DNA from: an uncultured Dorea sp.
Lineage (GTDB): Bacteria; Bacillota; Clostridia; Lachnospirales; Lachnospiraceae
Direction: 5' to 3'
Assembly (NCBI GenBank): GCA_900550865.1
Contig: URTM01000026.1
Location: 1 to 39,255 of the forward strand
Length of the DNA: 39,255 bases
Shown here in pieces: positions 9,353-17,234 of the stretch (positions within the stretch are counted from its first letter, which is position 1; each line of letters opens with the position of its first letter). A program made the position numbers and the translations under genes. The notes under the pieces were generated by a model. It was not told the DNA's origin, did no database searches, and was given only the letters and a program-made list of their open reading frames with translations.

Positions 9353-11529
9353 TCAGCCACCTCCCTGCCGGCAATGGTGCTGTCACATCCGATTTCCCGG
9401 AATCTGTGGATCACATAAGATGCATTTTCTTCATTCGTATTCGTAAGCAATGCGTACAGTCTTCCATCCATGATTCCAAGATAATCGGATTTTCTTAAAT
9501 TCTTTTCGAGGATTTCTGATTTCTTGCGGAATTTTCCTTTCTTTACATCCAGCTCGATCAATGTACATTCTGCCAGACCGTCTTTCTTCGCATTCGTGAA
9601 CGCAGTAACCAGATGTGAAAATGCCTCTTCTTCCAGGATCGTCGTTCCTTCCAGATAACGTTCCTCACGCAATACATCCAGATAATGGTTGGCACGTACA
9701 ACCGCATTCTGGATCAGATATCCGATCACTCTCAGACGGTTGGCCTCCGCAAGATTCATTCTCTCCCACGGGATTCCCCATACCATCAGGATGATCTGCA
9801 TCTCATCTTCTGAATAAATGGCATTTGCCATCAGCGGATAATCCGGATTCATATTTTTATTGATGAACACTCTGTCTTCTTTTAATTCATCGTACATCTC
9901 TGTCATCGCGCTGTAATGAATGGAATTGCCCATCTTCTTCGCTGTCTCTGAGGTAAACGAAAACAGACGTGCATAATCGCCATTCGCAACGGAATAAATT
10001 GCAATATCTTTGCTATCCATCAGCTGTTCCAGAATCTGTGCCGCATAGAAGAGTACCTCCTCCGGTTCATACCGGTCCAGTTTGGATGTGATCGAATAGA
10101 TCTTGCCAAGGCTGTCTTTGTGGTTCACGATCTGTGTCTCAAATATATGTTTCATCCGGACGTTGCTGTCGTTGATGTCTGCAATATCATCGATCTGCCC
10201 ATTCAGATATCCTATCTCTTCTTCGTCCTCATGCCTGATAAAATGCAGCTGATCCCGCATGTACCCTACTACCATCCCCAGGATAAATATCTGTGCCATC
10301 CACACATACGTATTATAATTCAGAAGTACTTCAAATCCGCTCTGCTGATACATCTGTCGGAAACAATATCCTGCCGTCGCCAGGAGCCCTGAAAATACTG
10401 CCTGCTGCTGCCCGTAAACAATGGCAAATAACAATACATACAGCAGATAAAAATCCAGCCGGTCAAAATACTGGCTTCCCACTGCCCTGTTATTCAACAT
10501 AAAAAATGGTATAAAGCAGATCATATTTTCAATATAAGGGACCAGCAGTTTTGCTATGATCTTAATATTATTCCAGATGCGCTTACTCCACTGTGTCGTC
10601 TCCTTCTGATTCGCCAGATATGTCTCTCTGTGTTTTCCCATATATTCCACAGTCTGCTTTACGCCTGTTTCGTAATCTACGAATATTTTCTGGTCGAATT
10701 CCTCTCTGTACCGGTTTCCATTCAATACCAGCCGGAATCTCTCCCCAACGGTTGCATCTGCGGTCTCAATCTTCTCTTTCATATATTTCCGGATCATCTC
10801 AGCCAGATCCATCTGTGAGATAACACGGTTGGAAGAGATATTATAAACCATATGCTCCAGTTCATCCGCTTCCAGTATCCGGTAAATATATTCCACTACA
10901 TCATCCAGATAGATCATTGAAAACTGGTTTCTCTTATTGGCAGAGATCTTTTGATTTTTCAGCGCTTCGACCGTCATCTGATAACAAGGATTGTATTGCT
11001 TCTCCCCTTTTTTCGGTACCGCATAAAAATGGTCTATCCTGAGAACAGCCATGTCCATATCCTGTGTCTTTTTGTAAGTCTGACAGATATCTTCCCCCTG
11101 CGCGATAGCCATGGAGCGGAAGTTCTTCGCTGAACTGGCTTCCTCTTCCGGAATATCATCGATATAAGATTTTCCATATACTTCCTGAGAAGAAAGATAG
11201 ATGAACCGTCCTTTTCTGCACACGGAATATGCCGATAAAATATTCGTCAGATCTGCCGCGTATTGTACCGATTCTTTTCTTGTATGTTCCCATTTATAAT
11301 TTGTATCATATGCCCCTAAAAATATCGTCACATCCGGTCTGATACTTTCAAAAATCTCCTTAATACTGTCGCTGTCATACGGAAAATCATACCGTTCGAA
11401 TACCCGCGGATAAGTAAAATGACTTTCCTTTTTTCCAGTAAGCAGGTACACCCTGTGTCCACACTTATTCAGCTTGTTGATCATGACATCCATCAGCCTG
11501 CTGCCACCGCCAACCAGTAATACGACCAT
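9346..11529 (-). CDS. pelD: PelD homologue with N-terminal pseudo-SDR and c-di-GMP I-site
   Basis: A 727-residue fusion. Residues 1-300 form an extended short-chain dehydrogenase/epimerase fold: VVLLVGGGS at the nucleotide loop and 'YLSSQEVYG' at 111-119. The expected YxxxK catalytic pair reads F137-RSM-A141, so the catalytic Tyr and Lys are both replaced. Residues 325-425 contain about four membrane helices, then a coiled coil, a GAF-like domain (about 485-610) and a degenerate GGDEF domain to the end. In that domain the GGDEF position reads DGRLY (688-692), but an RxxD inhibitory-site motif is intact five residues upstream (R679, D682). Helices, GAF and degenerate GGDEF with RxxD are the PelD architecture; PelD binds c-di-GMP to switch on Pel synthesis. 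The start has GAGGTGA upstream. Confidence 0.88.
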   Translation of the reverse strand: MVVLLVGGGSRLMDVMINKLNKCGHRVYLLTGKKESHFTYPRVFERYDFPYDSDSIKEIFESIRPDVTIFLGAYDTNYKWEHTRKESVQYAADLTNILSAYSVCRKGRFIYLSSQEVYGKSYIDDIPEEEASSAKNFRSMAIAQGEDICQTYKKTQDMDMAVLRIDHFYAVPKKGEKQYNPCYQMTVEALKNQKISANKRNQFSMIYLDDVVEYIYRILEADELEHMVYNISSNRVISQMDLAEMIRKYMKEKIETADATVGERFRLVLNGNRYREEFDQKIFVDYETGVKQTVEYMGKHRETYLANQKETTQWSKRIWNNIKIIAKLLVPYIENMICFIPFFMLNNRAVGSQYFDRLDFYLLYVLLFAIVYGQQQAVFSGLLATAGYCFRQMYQQSGFEVLLNYNTYVWMAQIFILGMVVGYMRDQLHFIRHEDEEEIGYLNGQIDDIADINDSNVRMKHIFETQIVNHKDSLGKIYSITSKLDRYEPEEVLFYAAQILEQLMDSKDIAIYSVANGDYARLFSFTSETAKKMGNSIHYSAMTEMYDELKEDRVFINKNMNPDYPLMANAIYSEDEMQIILMVWGIPWERMNLAEANRLRVIGYLIQNAVVRANHYLDVLREERYLEGTTILEEEAFSHLVTAFTNAKKDGLAECTLIELDVKKGKFRKKSEILEKNLRKSDYLGIMDGRLYALLTNTNEENASYVIHRFREIGCDSTIAGREVAEC

Positions 11530-11533
11530 ATTC

Positions 11534-11815
11534 TCACCTCACCGCTTCTATAATTCCATAGTCATAAAAAAATCGGAGTACTTCTTCTATGTCTGTCTTC
11601 ATTTCTTCTCTTTCTTCTTCCGTCACATGATATTCTCTTCCGACCAATTCTGCCAGTGCTTCCGAATCTTCTATTCTTTCTATATTACTATAAATAAAAG
11701 CCGCCGTCTCACTTAAAGTGAGAACTCCTTTTATTTCTTCTGCTTTTTTACCTCTCGGAATCAGAAAAAAATCATCTCCGAGGCTGCGCAGAACATAATT
11801 TTCCGACCTTTTCAT
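11534..11815 (-). CDS. PqqD-family (RiPP recognition element-like) small protein
   Basis: A 93-residue protein from the ATG at 11815, which has AGAAGG seven bases upstream; a TTG seven codons earlier is the alternative. The pattern 'YVLRSLGDDFFLIPRG...LTLSETAAFIYSNIE...EALAELVGREYHVTEEE...FFYDYGIIE' is that of PqqD, a winged-helix-like domain that binds leader peptides in RiPP pathways. Stand-alone copies also occur in surface-polysaccharide loci. It is the first gene of the Pel operon and ends four bases before pelD starts. I see no precursor peptide or radical-SAM partner nearby, so its ligand here is unknown. The divergent neighbour is a nucleotidyltransferase-fold protein, a frequent companion of PqqD-like genes. 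Confidence 0.75.
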   Translation of the reverse strand: MKRSENYVLRSLGDDFFLIPRGKKAEEIKGVLTLSETAAFIYSNIERIEDSEALAELVGREYHVTEEEREEMKTDIEEVLRFFYDYGIIEAVR

Positions 11816-11851
11816 ACGTATACCTTCTTTATTCAAAATGTTAACGTATAC

Positions 11852-11880
11852 AGTATAATCTTTATCATTTTCTAATGCAA
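11852..11880 (-). promoter_or_regulatory. Promoter of the Pel operon
   Basis: On the minus strand, TTGCAT (11875-11880) and TATACT (11852-11857) are separated by 17 bases, giving a start near 11845 and a leader of about 30 bases before the PqqD-like gene. The -10 is good; the -35 matches only TTG. An ACGTATAC element abuts the -10 (11844-11851) and is repeated at 11816-11823. Confidence 0.6.
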
Positions 11881-11885
11881 TTCTC

Positions 11886-11915
11886 TTTTCACAAGTTTTT
11901 TTATTATGTTATACT
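11886..11915 (+). promoter_or_regulatory. Divergent promoter of the nucleotidyltransferase gene
   Basis: An extended -10 (TG-T-TATACT, 11907-11915) has a weak TTTTCA -35 at 11886-11891. Its -35 lies five bases from the -35 of the Pel promoter, so the two promoters are back to back. Confidence 0.55.
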
Positions 11916-11946
11916 GAATGAAAGAACGACTGTTAAGGAGCTAATT

Positions 11947-13140
11947 ATGGACACCTTTTTTTTCACTTATATGTGCATGATACGCAATACATATACTTCT
12001 CATAAAGAAAATATAACCATTCATCCGGAAGATGTACCGTCTCTCCTGGCACTTGCCCAGAGACATTTTACTGCTCCGTTTATCCTTCCTTATATGCAAT
12101 CTTATCCGAACACATTACAGACACTGAAGCAGCAGACAAAGATGACCATGTATCAATATTATCAGATTGAACATTTCACCGAACTGATCATCTCTCTGAT
12201 GGAACAGGCCGGGATCCCTTATTATCTTTTAAAAGGTATCAGTCTGGCCACTTATTACCCGGTTCCTGAATACCGGAAACTTGGAGATGTCGATCTGTAT
12301 ATTCCGGATCCGGATGCTTTAAGAAAAGCCGAAGAAATATTAGAAGCCAATGGTTTTGTCCTGAATCCTGAACTCAGTGATCACCATGTAACTTATCTAT
12401 ATACGTTTCCGAAAACCGGACGCACCTACATTCTGGAACTTCATTTCCGGATTGTCGGAGTATATCAATATGATAAGGCGAATCAAATGATAGATTCTGT
12501 ATTCTCAGCGGATAGAATTACCCCTGAATATCAGACTGTCGGAGACACCACTTACCGGGTACTTCCGCCTACAGAATATACCTTCTATATGCTTCACCAT
12601 ATGTTAAAGCATTACCTTTTCAGTGGATTTGGAATTCGGCTTCTGTGTGATTTTACATTATTTCTTATTTCCAGAAAAAATGATATTGATTTTGATCAAT
12701 TACATAATTGGTGCAAAGAATCAAAAATCACGCATTTTTATGAAATTATTATAGAATGTCTTCATTCTTACCTTGGGCTTTCGGATTCTATTGAACCTGA
12801 TATCCACTATCAGGCTGATGTTTGCGAGACCTTCATCTTGGGAATTTTAGAAGAACGTGATGTGGGCACATTAACTGACGCAACACTTGTCGGAAGCGGC
12901 TCTTATGCAAAAGTAAATCTATGGACTTATTTCAAAGAGGGACATGTGCAGATGAAAGTGCGCTTTCCAAAACTTCACAAATGTATCTTATTGTGGCCTG
13001 TACTCTGGATTGCTACATTTGTATGCTTTTTGTGGAATACATACTTCTACCGCCGTACAACATTAAAAAATACACTGGCTGATTTTCGGGAAACAAATTC
13101 TAATTCACAATTGATCAGGATTTTTGATAATGAAGATTGA
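11947..13140 (+). CDS. Nucleotidyltransferase-fold protein (NTP_transf_5 type)
   Basis: A 397-residue protein, the only plus-strand gene. The ATG at 11947 has AAGGAG six bases upstream. An upstream in-frame start at 11875 lies within the promoter region and is rejected. Residues about 85-190 carry 'YYLLKGISLATYY' and 'RKLGDVDLYI', the K-G and G-D-x-D pattern of the DNA polymerase beta-like nucleotidyltransferase fold in the uncharacterised family PF14907 (NTP_transf_5). A hydrophobic segment (about 355-373, LLWPVLWIATFVCFLWNTYF) near the C-terminus suggests membrane attachment. Members of this family occur beside PqqD-like genes in lasso-peptide and polysaccharide clusters; the substrate is unknown. 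Placement across a shared promoter region from the Pel operon suggests a linked function. Confidence 0.75.
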   Translation: MDTFFFTYMCMIRNTYTSHKENITIHPEDVPSLLALAQRHFTAPFILPYMQSYPNTLQTLKQQTKMTMYQYYQIEHFTELIISLMEQAGIPYYLLKGISLATYYPVPEYRKLGDVDLYIPDPDALRKAEEILEANGFVLNPELSDHHVTYLYTFPKTGRTYILELHFRIVGVYQYDKANQMIDSVFSADRITPEYQTVGDTTYRVLPPTEYTFYMLHHMLKHYLFSGFGIRLLCDFTLFLISRKNDIDFDQLHNWCKESKITHFYEIIIECLHSYLGLSDSIEPDIHYQADVCETFILGILEERDVGTLTDATLVGSGSYAKVNLWTYFKEGHVQMKVRFPKLHKCILLWPVLWIATFVCFLWNTYFYRRTTLKNTLADFRETNSNSQLIRIFDNED

Positions 13141-13158
13141 TTTGCTAATTCAGGTTCT

Positions 13159-13218
13159 ATGAGACAGAAATACTAAGGGTGTGGAAATTTCCACACCCTT
13201 AGTATTTCTAAGTCTCAT
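13159..13218. terminator. Long perfect hairpin between convergent genes
   Basis: A 20-base arm at 13168-13187 is followed directly by its exact complement at 13188-13207, containing CTAAGGGTGTGG and its reverse. An outer ATGAGAC/GTCTCAT pair (13159-13165 and 13212-13218) extends the symmetry. It lies between the stop codons of the plus-strand nucleotidyltransferase and minus-strand aminopeptidase genes, the place for a bidirectional terminator. There is no clear T-run on either side. Confidence 0.6.
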
Positions 13219-13272
13219 TTCACATTCACTAGAAGTGTCCGATACTGCATTCTTCAAGTCGTGACTGGCTGC

Positions 13273-15060
13273 TTAAATAGCTCTCGTATATTTCTTCAGC
13301 CACTCCTGCTCTTCCTCATTCAGATAAGGAGCGATCACTTCGTATACTTTCGCATGATAATCATTCAACAGTTTCTTGTCTTCCTGTGTCATGATATCCG
13401 GGTTGATCGCATCCAGATCCATTGGGATCAGGGTGATTGCTTCAAAGTACATGAACTGACCGTATTCGTTCAGTGTTCCTTTTCGGGTCAGAAGTTCGTT
13501 CTCCAGACGGATTCCGTGGGATCCTTCGATGTAAATTCCCGGTTCGTCTGTGATGATCATGCCTTCCTGTAAGACTTCTGTCTCGCCCTTACGATATTTC
13601 CAGCGGAAGCCTGCAGGTCCTTCATGGATGTTCAGAAGGTATCCGACTCCATGTCCTGTACCATGGTTAAAGTTCAAGTCTCTGTCCCAGAATGGTTTTC
13701 TTGCAAGGATATCAAGAATCATACCGGTAGATCCTTCCAGGAATTTTGCACTTCCAAGCTGTAAGTTACTGATGGCTACCAGTGTAAAGTGATCTTTCAT
13801 GATCTGCGGAACTTCGCCGAGAGCGTATGTTCTGGTAACATCTGTAGATCCCTCATAGAATCCTGCTCCTGTATCCGTTAAGAATAACTGACCTTCTTTT
13901 AACTCTACATCTGTCTCAGGTGAAGATGTGTAGTGTACGATCGCACCGTGTTCTCCGAATGAAGAGATTGGCTCGAAGCTTGGGCGGATGAAGTTACCCA
14001 TCTCAGCACGGAACTCATCCAGCTTGTCGGATGCACTCATCTCTGTGATCTTCATCTTTCCGACATTTTCTTTCAGCCATTTCATGAATCTTACATGTGC
14101 AACACTGTCTTTGATCTGTGCCTTGCGGATGTTCTCGATCTCAACCGGATTCTTCAGTGCTTTCATGAGGATCGCCGGATTTCTCTTTTCTACTGTCTTA
14201 ACATTTTCCGGAATGTTATTGAATAATGCATAGTTCAGTTTTCCAGGATCGATCATTGCAACTACATCACTGCCGAATTTCTTCACGTCTTCGTAAATGT
14301 CGTTGTATGGGTGTAAGTTTACGCCATCTTTTGCAAGTTTAGCTTTTAACTCATCGTCTAATTTTCTCTCATCAATGTACAGTTCGAAGCTGTCCATCGT
14401 AATGATTCCGTAAGATAATACCAGCGGGAAGAAGTCGATATCATTTCCACGGATATTTAACGTCCAGCAGATGTCGTCGATCGTAGATACAACGTGTACA
14501 TTTGTGCCTGCTTCTTTCATCTCTTCACGGATTCTTGCAAGTTTGCTTTCTACCGTCTCTCCGGCATATTTTACATCCAGATCAAATGCAGGCTCTTCGG
14601 ATAATACCGGGCGGTCTTCCCAGATCTCATCGATTAAATCTACCTGATAATTTACTTTTGCATTCTTCTTTCCAGCGATGGCTGCATAGCCTTCTCCTTC
14701 GCCGACAGATACGACTCTTCCGTCAAATCCGAGTGTCTCTCCTGCCTGTAATACCTCTTCAATGTATGCATTCATCTCCGGCACTCCAGGCTCGCCCATT
14801 TTCATGAGTTCTACAGTTGTCCCCTCTAACTGTGCTGCTGCCTGAATGAAGTAACGTCCGTCTGTCCAGAGTCTTGCTTCTGTCTTTGTGATCACAGCTG
14901 TTCCTGCTGATCCTGAGAACCCTGTAATGAACTTTCTCGCTTTGAAATGTTCCCCAACATATTCACTCTGATGAAAGTCGGCAGTCGGTACTACATACAC
15001 ATCAATGTTCTTTTCTTCCATGCACTTACGAAGTGCGGAAAGTCTTTCTGGTACTGTCAT
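13273..15060 (-). CDS. pepP: Xaa-Pro aminopeptidase (M24B family)
   Basis: A cytosolic metallopeptidase that removes an N-terminal residue preceding proline. It has 595 residues from the ATG at 15060, which is preceded by AAGGAGG; an in-frame upstream start at 15108 lacks such a site. Two creatinase-like N-terminal domains (about 1-300) precede a pita-bread catalytic domain with the metal ligands visible: Asp residues in 'TDTGAGFYEGSTDVTRT', His in 'HGTGHGVGYLLNIHEGP', and Glu in 'DEPGIYIEGSHGIRLENE'. The length of about 595 is that of the long, eukaryote-like (XPNPEP1-type) aminopeptidase P rather than the 360-440 residue short forms. It is monocistronic, with a -10 TATAAT at 15097-15102. 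Confidence 0.92.
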   Translation of the reverse strand: MTVPERLSALRKCMEEKNIDVYVVPTADFHQSEYVGEHFKARKFITGFSGSAGTAVITKTEARLWTDGRYFIQAAAQLEGTTVELMKMGEPGVPEMNAYIEEVLQAGETLGFDGRVVSVGEGEGYAAIAGKKNAKVNYQVDLIDEIWEDRPVLSEEPAFDLDVKYAGETVESKLARIREEMKEAGTNVHVVSTIDDICWTLNIRGNDIDFFPLVLSYGIITMDSFELYIDERKLDDELKAKLAKDGVNLHPYNDIYEDVKKFGSDVVAMIDPGKLNYALFNNIPENVKTVEKRNPAILMKALKNPVEIENIRKAQIKDSVAHVRFMKWLKENVGKMKITEMSASDKLDEFRAEMGNFIRPSFEPISSFGEHGAIVHYTSSPETDVELKEGQLFLTDTGAGFYEGSTDVTRTYALGEVPQIMKDHFTLVAISNLQLGSAKFLEGSTGMILDILARKPFWDRDLNFNHGTGHGVGYLLNIHEGPAGFRWKYRKGETEVLQEGMIITDEPGIYIEGSHGIRLENELLTRKGTLNEYGQFMYFEAITLIPMDLDAINPDIMTQEDKKLLNDYHAKVYEVIAPYLNEEEQEWLKKYTRAI

Positions 15061-15096
15061 GTTTTTGTTCCTCCTTGATATATACAGTGTATCGTT

Positions 15097-15102
15097 ATTA
15101 TA
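15097..15102 (-). promoter_or_regulatory. -10 element of the aminopeptidase promoter
   Basis: TATAAT on the minus strand, inside a small palindrome GTTATTATAAC, about 37 bases upstream of the chosen start. The -35 region is poor. Confidence 0.45.
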
Positions 15103-15188
15103 ACGCATTTCTTCTCATTAATCTTCTATTAAATCAGATAATTTTTCTTATCTATCATAAGTAATGCTTCTTTTGAATGAATGACAGC

Positions 15189-15235
15189 AAAAAAGACTTT
15201 GGAACAGATTTTTTCGAATCCCTTTCAAAGTCTTT
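15189..15235 (-). terminator. Intrinsic terminator after the Hcp-like gene
   Basis: AAAGACTTTG and CAAAGTCTTT (15192-15201 and 15226-15235) form the stem. Read on the minus strand, the second arm runs into TTTTTT. It lies 25 bases past the stop of the Hcp-like gene. Confidence 0.75.
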
Positions 15236-15259
15236 CTGCTAATATTATTCTATTTATCT

Positions 15260-15730
15260 TTACATCCTTCCGGCTTTTCCAAGCTCCACCATCACCGGTG
15301 TAAGCCCTGCAACATCCCAGCCCTCAAAGCTGATCATACATAATGCTCGGAATAATAACTTCACTGTCTCAGATTCTTCTGTCTGATCTGCATGATACAA
15401 TTTCGCCGCCACCTGACAGATTGCCATCATAATTGCAGATTTGAAGGCTCCGATCTCTTCCGATTCTTTCCACAGATTCTCCATATCATAATCATCTGTA
15501 TTCCCGCATGGTGCCGCACACGTTACGCATCCCGGTGAGACTGTGTATTTTTCGTTTCTTACTTTTTCTAACATCTCACTCATATCAAAAATACTTGCCG
15601 ACCAGTCTCCGGCCATCATCAGTGCTTCCAGAAATACCCTGTTGGTGTTCTCTGTCTTTTCGTTATTTTCACAGGTTCTCGCAAGTCCGATGACCGCACC
15701 TGTCAGTTTCTGTCTGATTTCTTCTGTCAT
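15260..15730 (-). CDS. Orphan protein resembling the Hcp N-terminal helical domain
   Basis: A 156-residue soluble protein. The pattern 'LTGAVIGLARTCENNEKTENTNRVFLEAL', a 'CVTCAAPC' cluster (Cys68, Cys71, Cys75), 'YDMENLW' and 'KSAIMMAICQVAAKLYHA', ending in 'VMVELGK', follows the three-helix-bundle domain of hybrid-cluster protein (Hcp, often called hydroxylamine reductase). Full Hcp has about 540 residues with an N-terminal Cys motif for an Fe-S cluster and downstream Rossmann domains that hold the hybrid cluster. Both are absent here, so it cannot be a classical Hcp. It has its own terminator, and the ribosome site is a weak AAGGGG. The three cysteines could bind metal or sense redox or NO, which is inference. 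Confidence 0.6.
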   Translation of the reverse strand: MTEEIRQKLTGAVIGLARTCENNEKTENTNRVFLEALMMAGDWSASIFDMSEMLEKVRNEKYTVSPGCVTCAAPCGNTDDYDMENLWKESEEIGAFKSAIMMAICQVAAKLYHADQTEESETVKLLFRALCMISFEGWDVAGLTPVMVELGKAGRM

Positions 15731-15827
15731 GATATCCGTTCCCCTTTTCTTCTTTGTTTATTCTCAGGATATTGCTCTTGCATACGTTGATATAAAACAG
15801 TAATCCACAACTACATAGATCCTATGT

Positions 15828-17159
15828 CTATTTTTCAGATTCATTTTTCGCCTGCTTCTTTGCCGGGATCGCAAAGATAAATATTATAGAACTCACAAAC
15901 AGCAAAAACGGATAAAACAACTTCGGCATGATCTGAAATGCCGACACATTATATCCCAGTTCACTCGCCGCAGATATCGCCACCAGCATCTGCGCTCCAT
16001 AAGGAATGATCCCCTGAAAAATACAAGAAAATGTATCCAGGATCGAAGCTGCTTTTCTCGGTGTGATCCCGTATTCTTCCGCCATATCCTTTGCGATCGG
16101 GTTCGCCATAACGATTGCTACCGTATTATTCGCCGTTGCGATATCCATCGTTCCGACCAGAAGTCCCATACCGAGCTGACCGCCTTTGCGTCCTTTGAAT
16201 ACTTTATGGATTCCTGCAAGCAATGCATCAAACCCGCCATATTCACGGATCAGCGCACACATAGCCGCTACCAGAATTGCCACCATACTCGTCTCGAACA
16301 TTCCGGAAACACCGGATCCCATATTCGCCAGCAGATCTGTTGCTGCAATATGACCGCCAGCCAGCATGATCACCGATCCGGATACGATACCAATCAAAAG
16401 TACCACAAATACGTTAATCCCGATGATTCCACCAATCAGTACCAGCACATACGGAATGATCTGTATTAAATTATATGACTTCGTCACACGTCCTGCGATA
16501 TCCGTCTGGAACGAAAGAACCAGGATCAGCACCAGCGTTCCTATCGCCGCCGGAAGTGCGATCCCGAAGTTCTCACGGAATTTATCCTTCATCTGGCATC
16601 CCTGTCCGTTACATGCCGCAATCGTTGTATCCGAGATAAAAGAAAGGTTATCTCCGAACATCGAACCGCCCATGACCGAACCGATACAAAGTGCCATGTC
16701 AAATCCAGACGCCTTCGATACTGCTACCGCGATCGGTGTGATCAGTGTGATCGTTCCAACCGATGTTCCCATCGCCACCGATACGAAACATGCTACTACA
16801 AATAATACCGCAACCGAAAATCTTGCAGGGATCAGTGACAACATAAAGTATGCCACACTTTCCGCACTGCTTCTTCCTACTACTCCGACAAATGATCCCG
16901 CTGTCAGGAAGATCAGAAGCATTGTAATAATATTCTTATCTGCAAGTCCCTGCGCCATGATTCCAAGCTTCTCATCAAAACTCACCTTACGGTTCTGCAG
17001 GCACGCAACCAGAATCGCCGCAAGAAATGCGATAATGATCGGGACATTATAGAATCCCATCGGAATCTTCATCACATATTCAAATGTTATTCCAAGTCCC
17101 AGATAAATACACAAAAATACACCGATCGGCAATAGTGCTATTGCATTCCCTTTTTTCAT
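15828..17159 (-). CDS. NhaC-family Na+/H+ antiporter
   Basis: A 443-residue integral membrane protein with about twelve hydrophobic segments and no signal peptide. The features 'MGTSVGTITLITPIAVAVS' and 'GGSMFGDNLSFISDTTIAA' are typical of the NhaC antiporter superfamily (PF03553), which exchanges Na+ for H+ or, in some members, organic anions. It lies 75 bases after a sodium-dependent symporter gene with no hairpin between, so the two are probably co-transcribed. The pairing suggests the antiporter expels Na+ that enters with the symporter's substrate. The ribosome site is GAGAGGAT. A substrate-specific exchange role cannot be excluded from sequence. Confidence 0.85.
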   Translation of the reverse strand: MKKGNAIALLPIGVFLCIYLGLGITFEYVMKIPMGFYNVPIIIAFLAAILVACLQNRKVSFDEKLGIMAQGLADKNIITMLLIFLTAGSFVGVVGRSSAESVAYFMLSLIPARFSVAVLFVVACFVSVAMGTSVGTITLITPIAVAVSKASGFDMALCIGSVMGGSMFGDNLSFISDTTIAACNGQGCQMKDKFRENFGIALPAAIGTLVLILVLSFQTDIAGRVTKSYNLIQIIPYVLVLIGGIIGINVFVVLLIGIVSGSVIMLAGGHIAATDLLANMGSGVSGMFETSMVAILVAAMCALIREYGGFDALLAGIHKVFKGRKGGQLGMGLLVGTMDIATANNTVAIVMANPIAKDMAEEYGITPRKAASILDTFSCIFQGIIPYGAQMLVAISAASELGYNVSAFQIMPKLFYPFLLFVSSIIFIFAIPAKKQAKNESEK

Positions 17160-17234
17160 TCTTTATCCTCTCATTCCTTTCACACCAGACATCCACAAAT
17201 ACATCTGGCTCTGCTTTCAACTTTCTCTATTCTT

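Noticed and set aside
11534..11815. A full RiPP biosynthetic cluster around the PqqD-like gene
   Set aside because: No precursor peptide, radical-SAM enzyme, protease or lanthionine synthetase lies nearby; only the recognition-type domain is present.
11875..11946. N-terminal extension of the nucleotidyltransferase gene
   Set aside because: The extension covers the divergent promoters and lacks a ribosome site. The ATG at 11947 has AAGGAG at six bases.
16366..17052. Plus-strand open frame of 228 codons
   Set aside because: It is antisense to the NhaC antiporter gene and has no domain or ribosome site.
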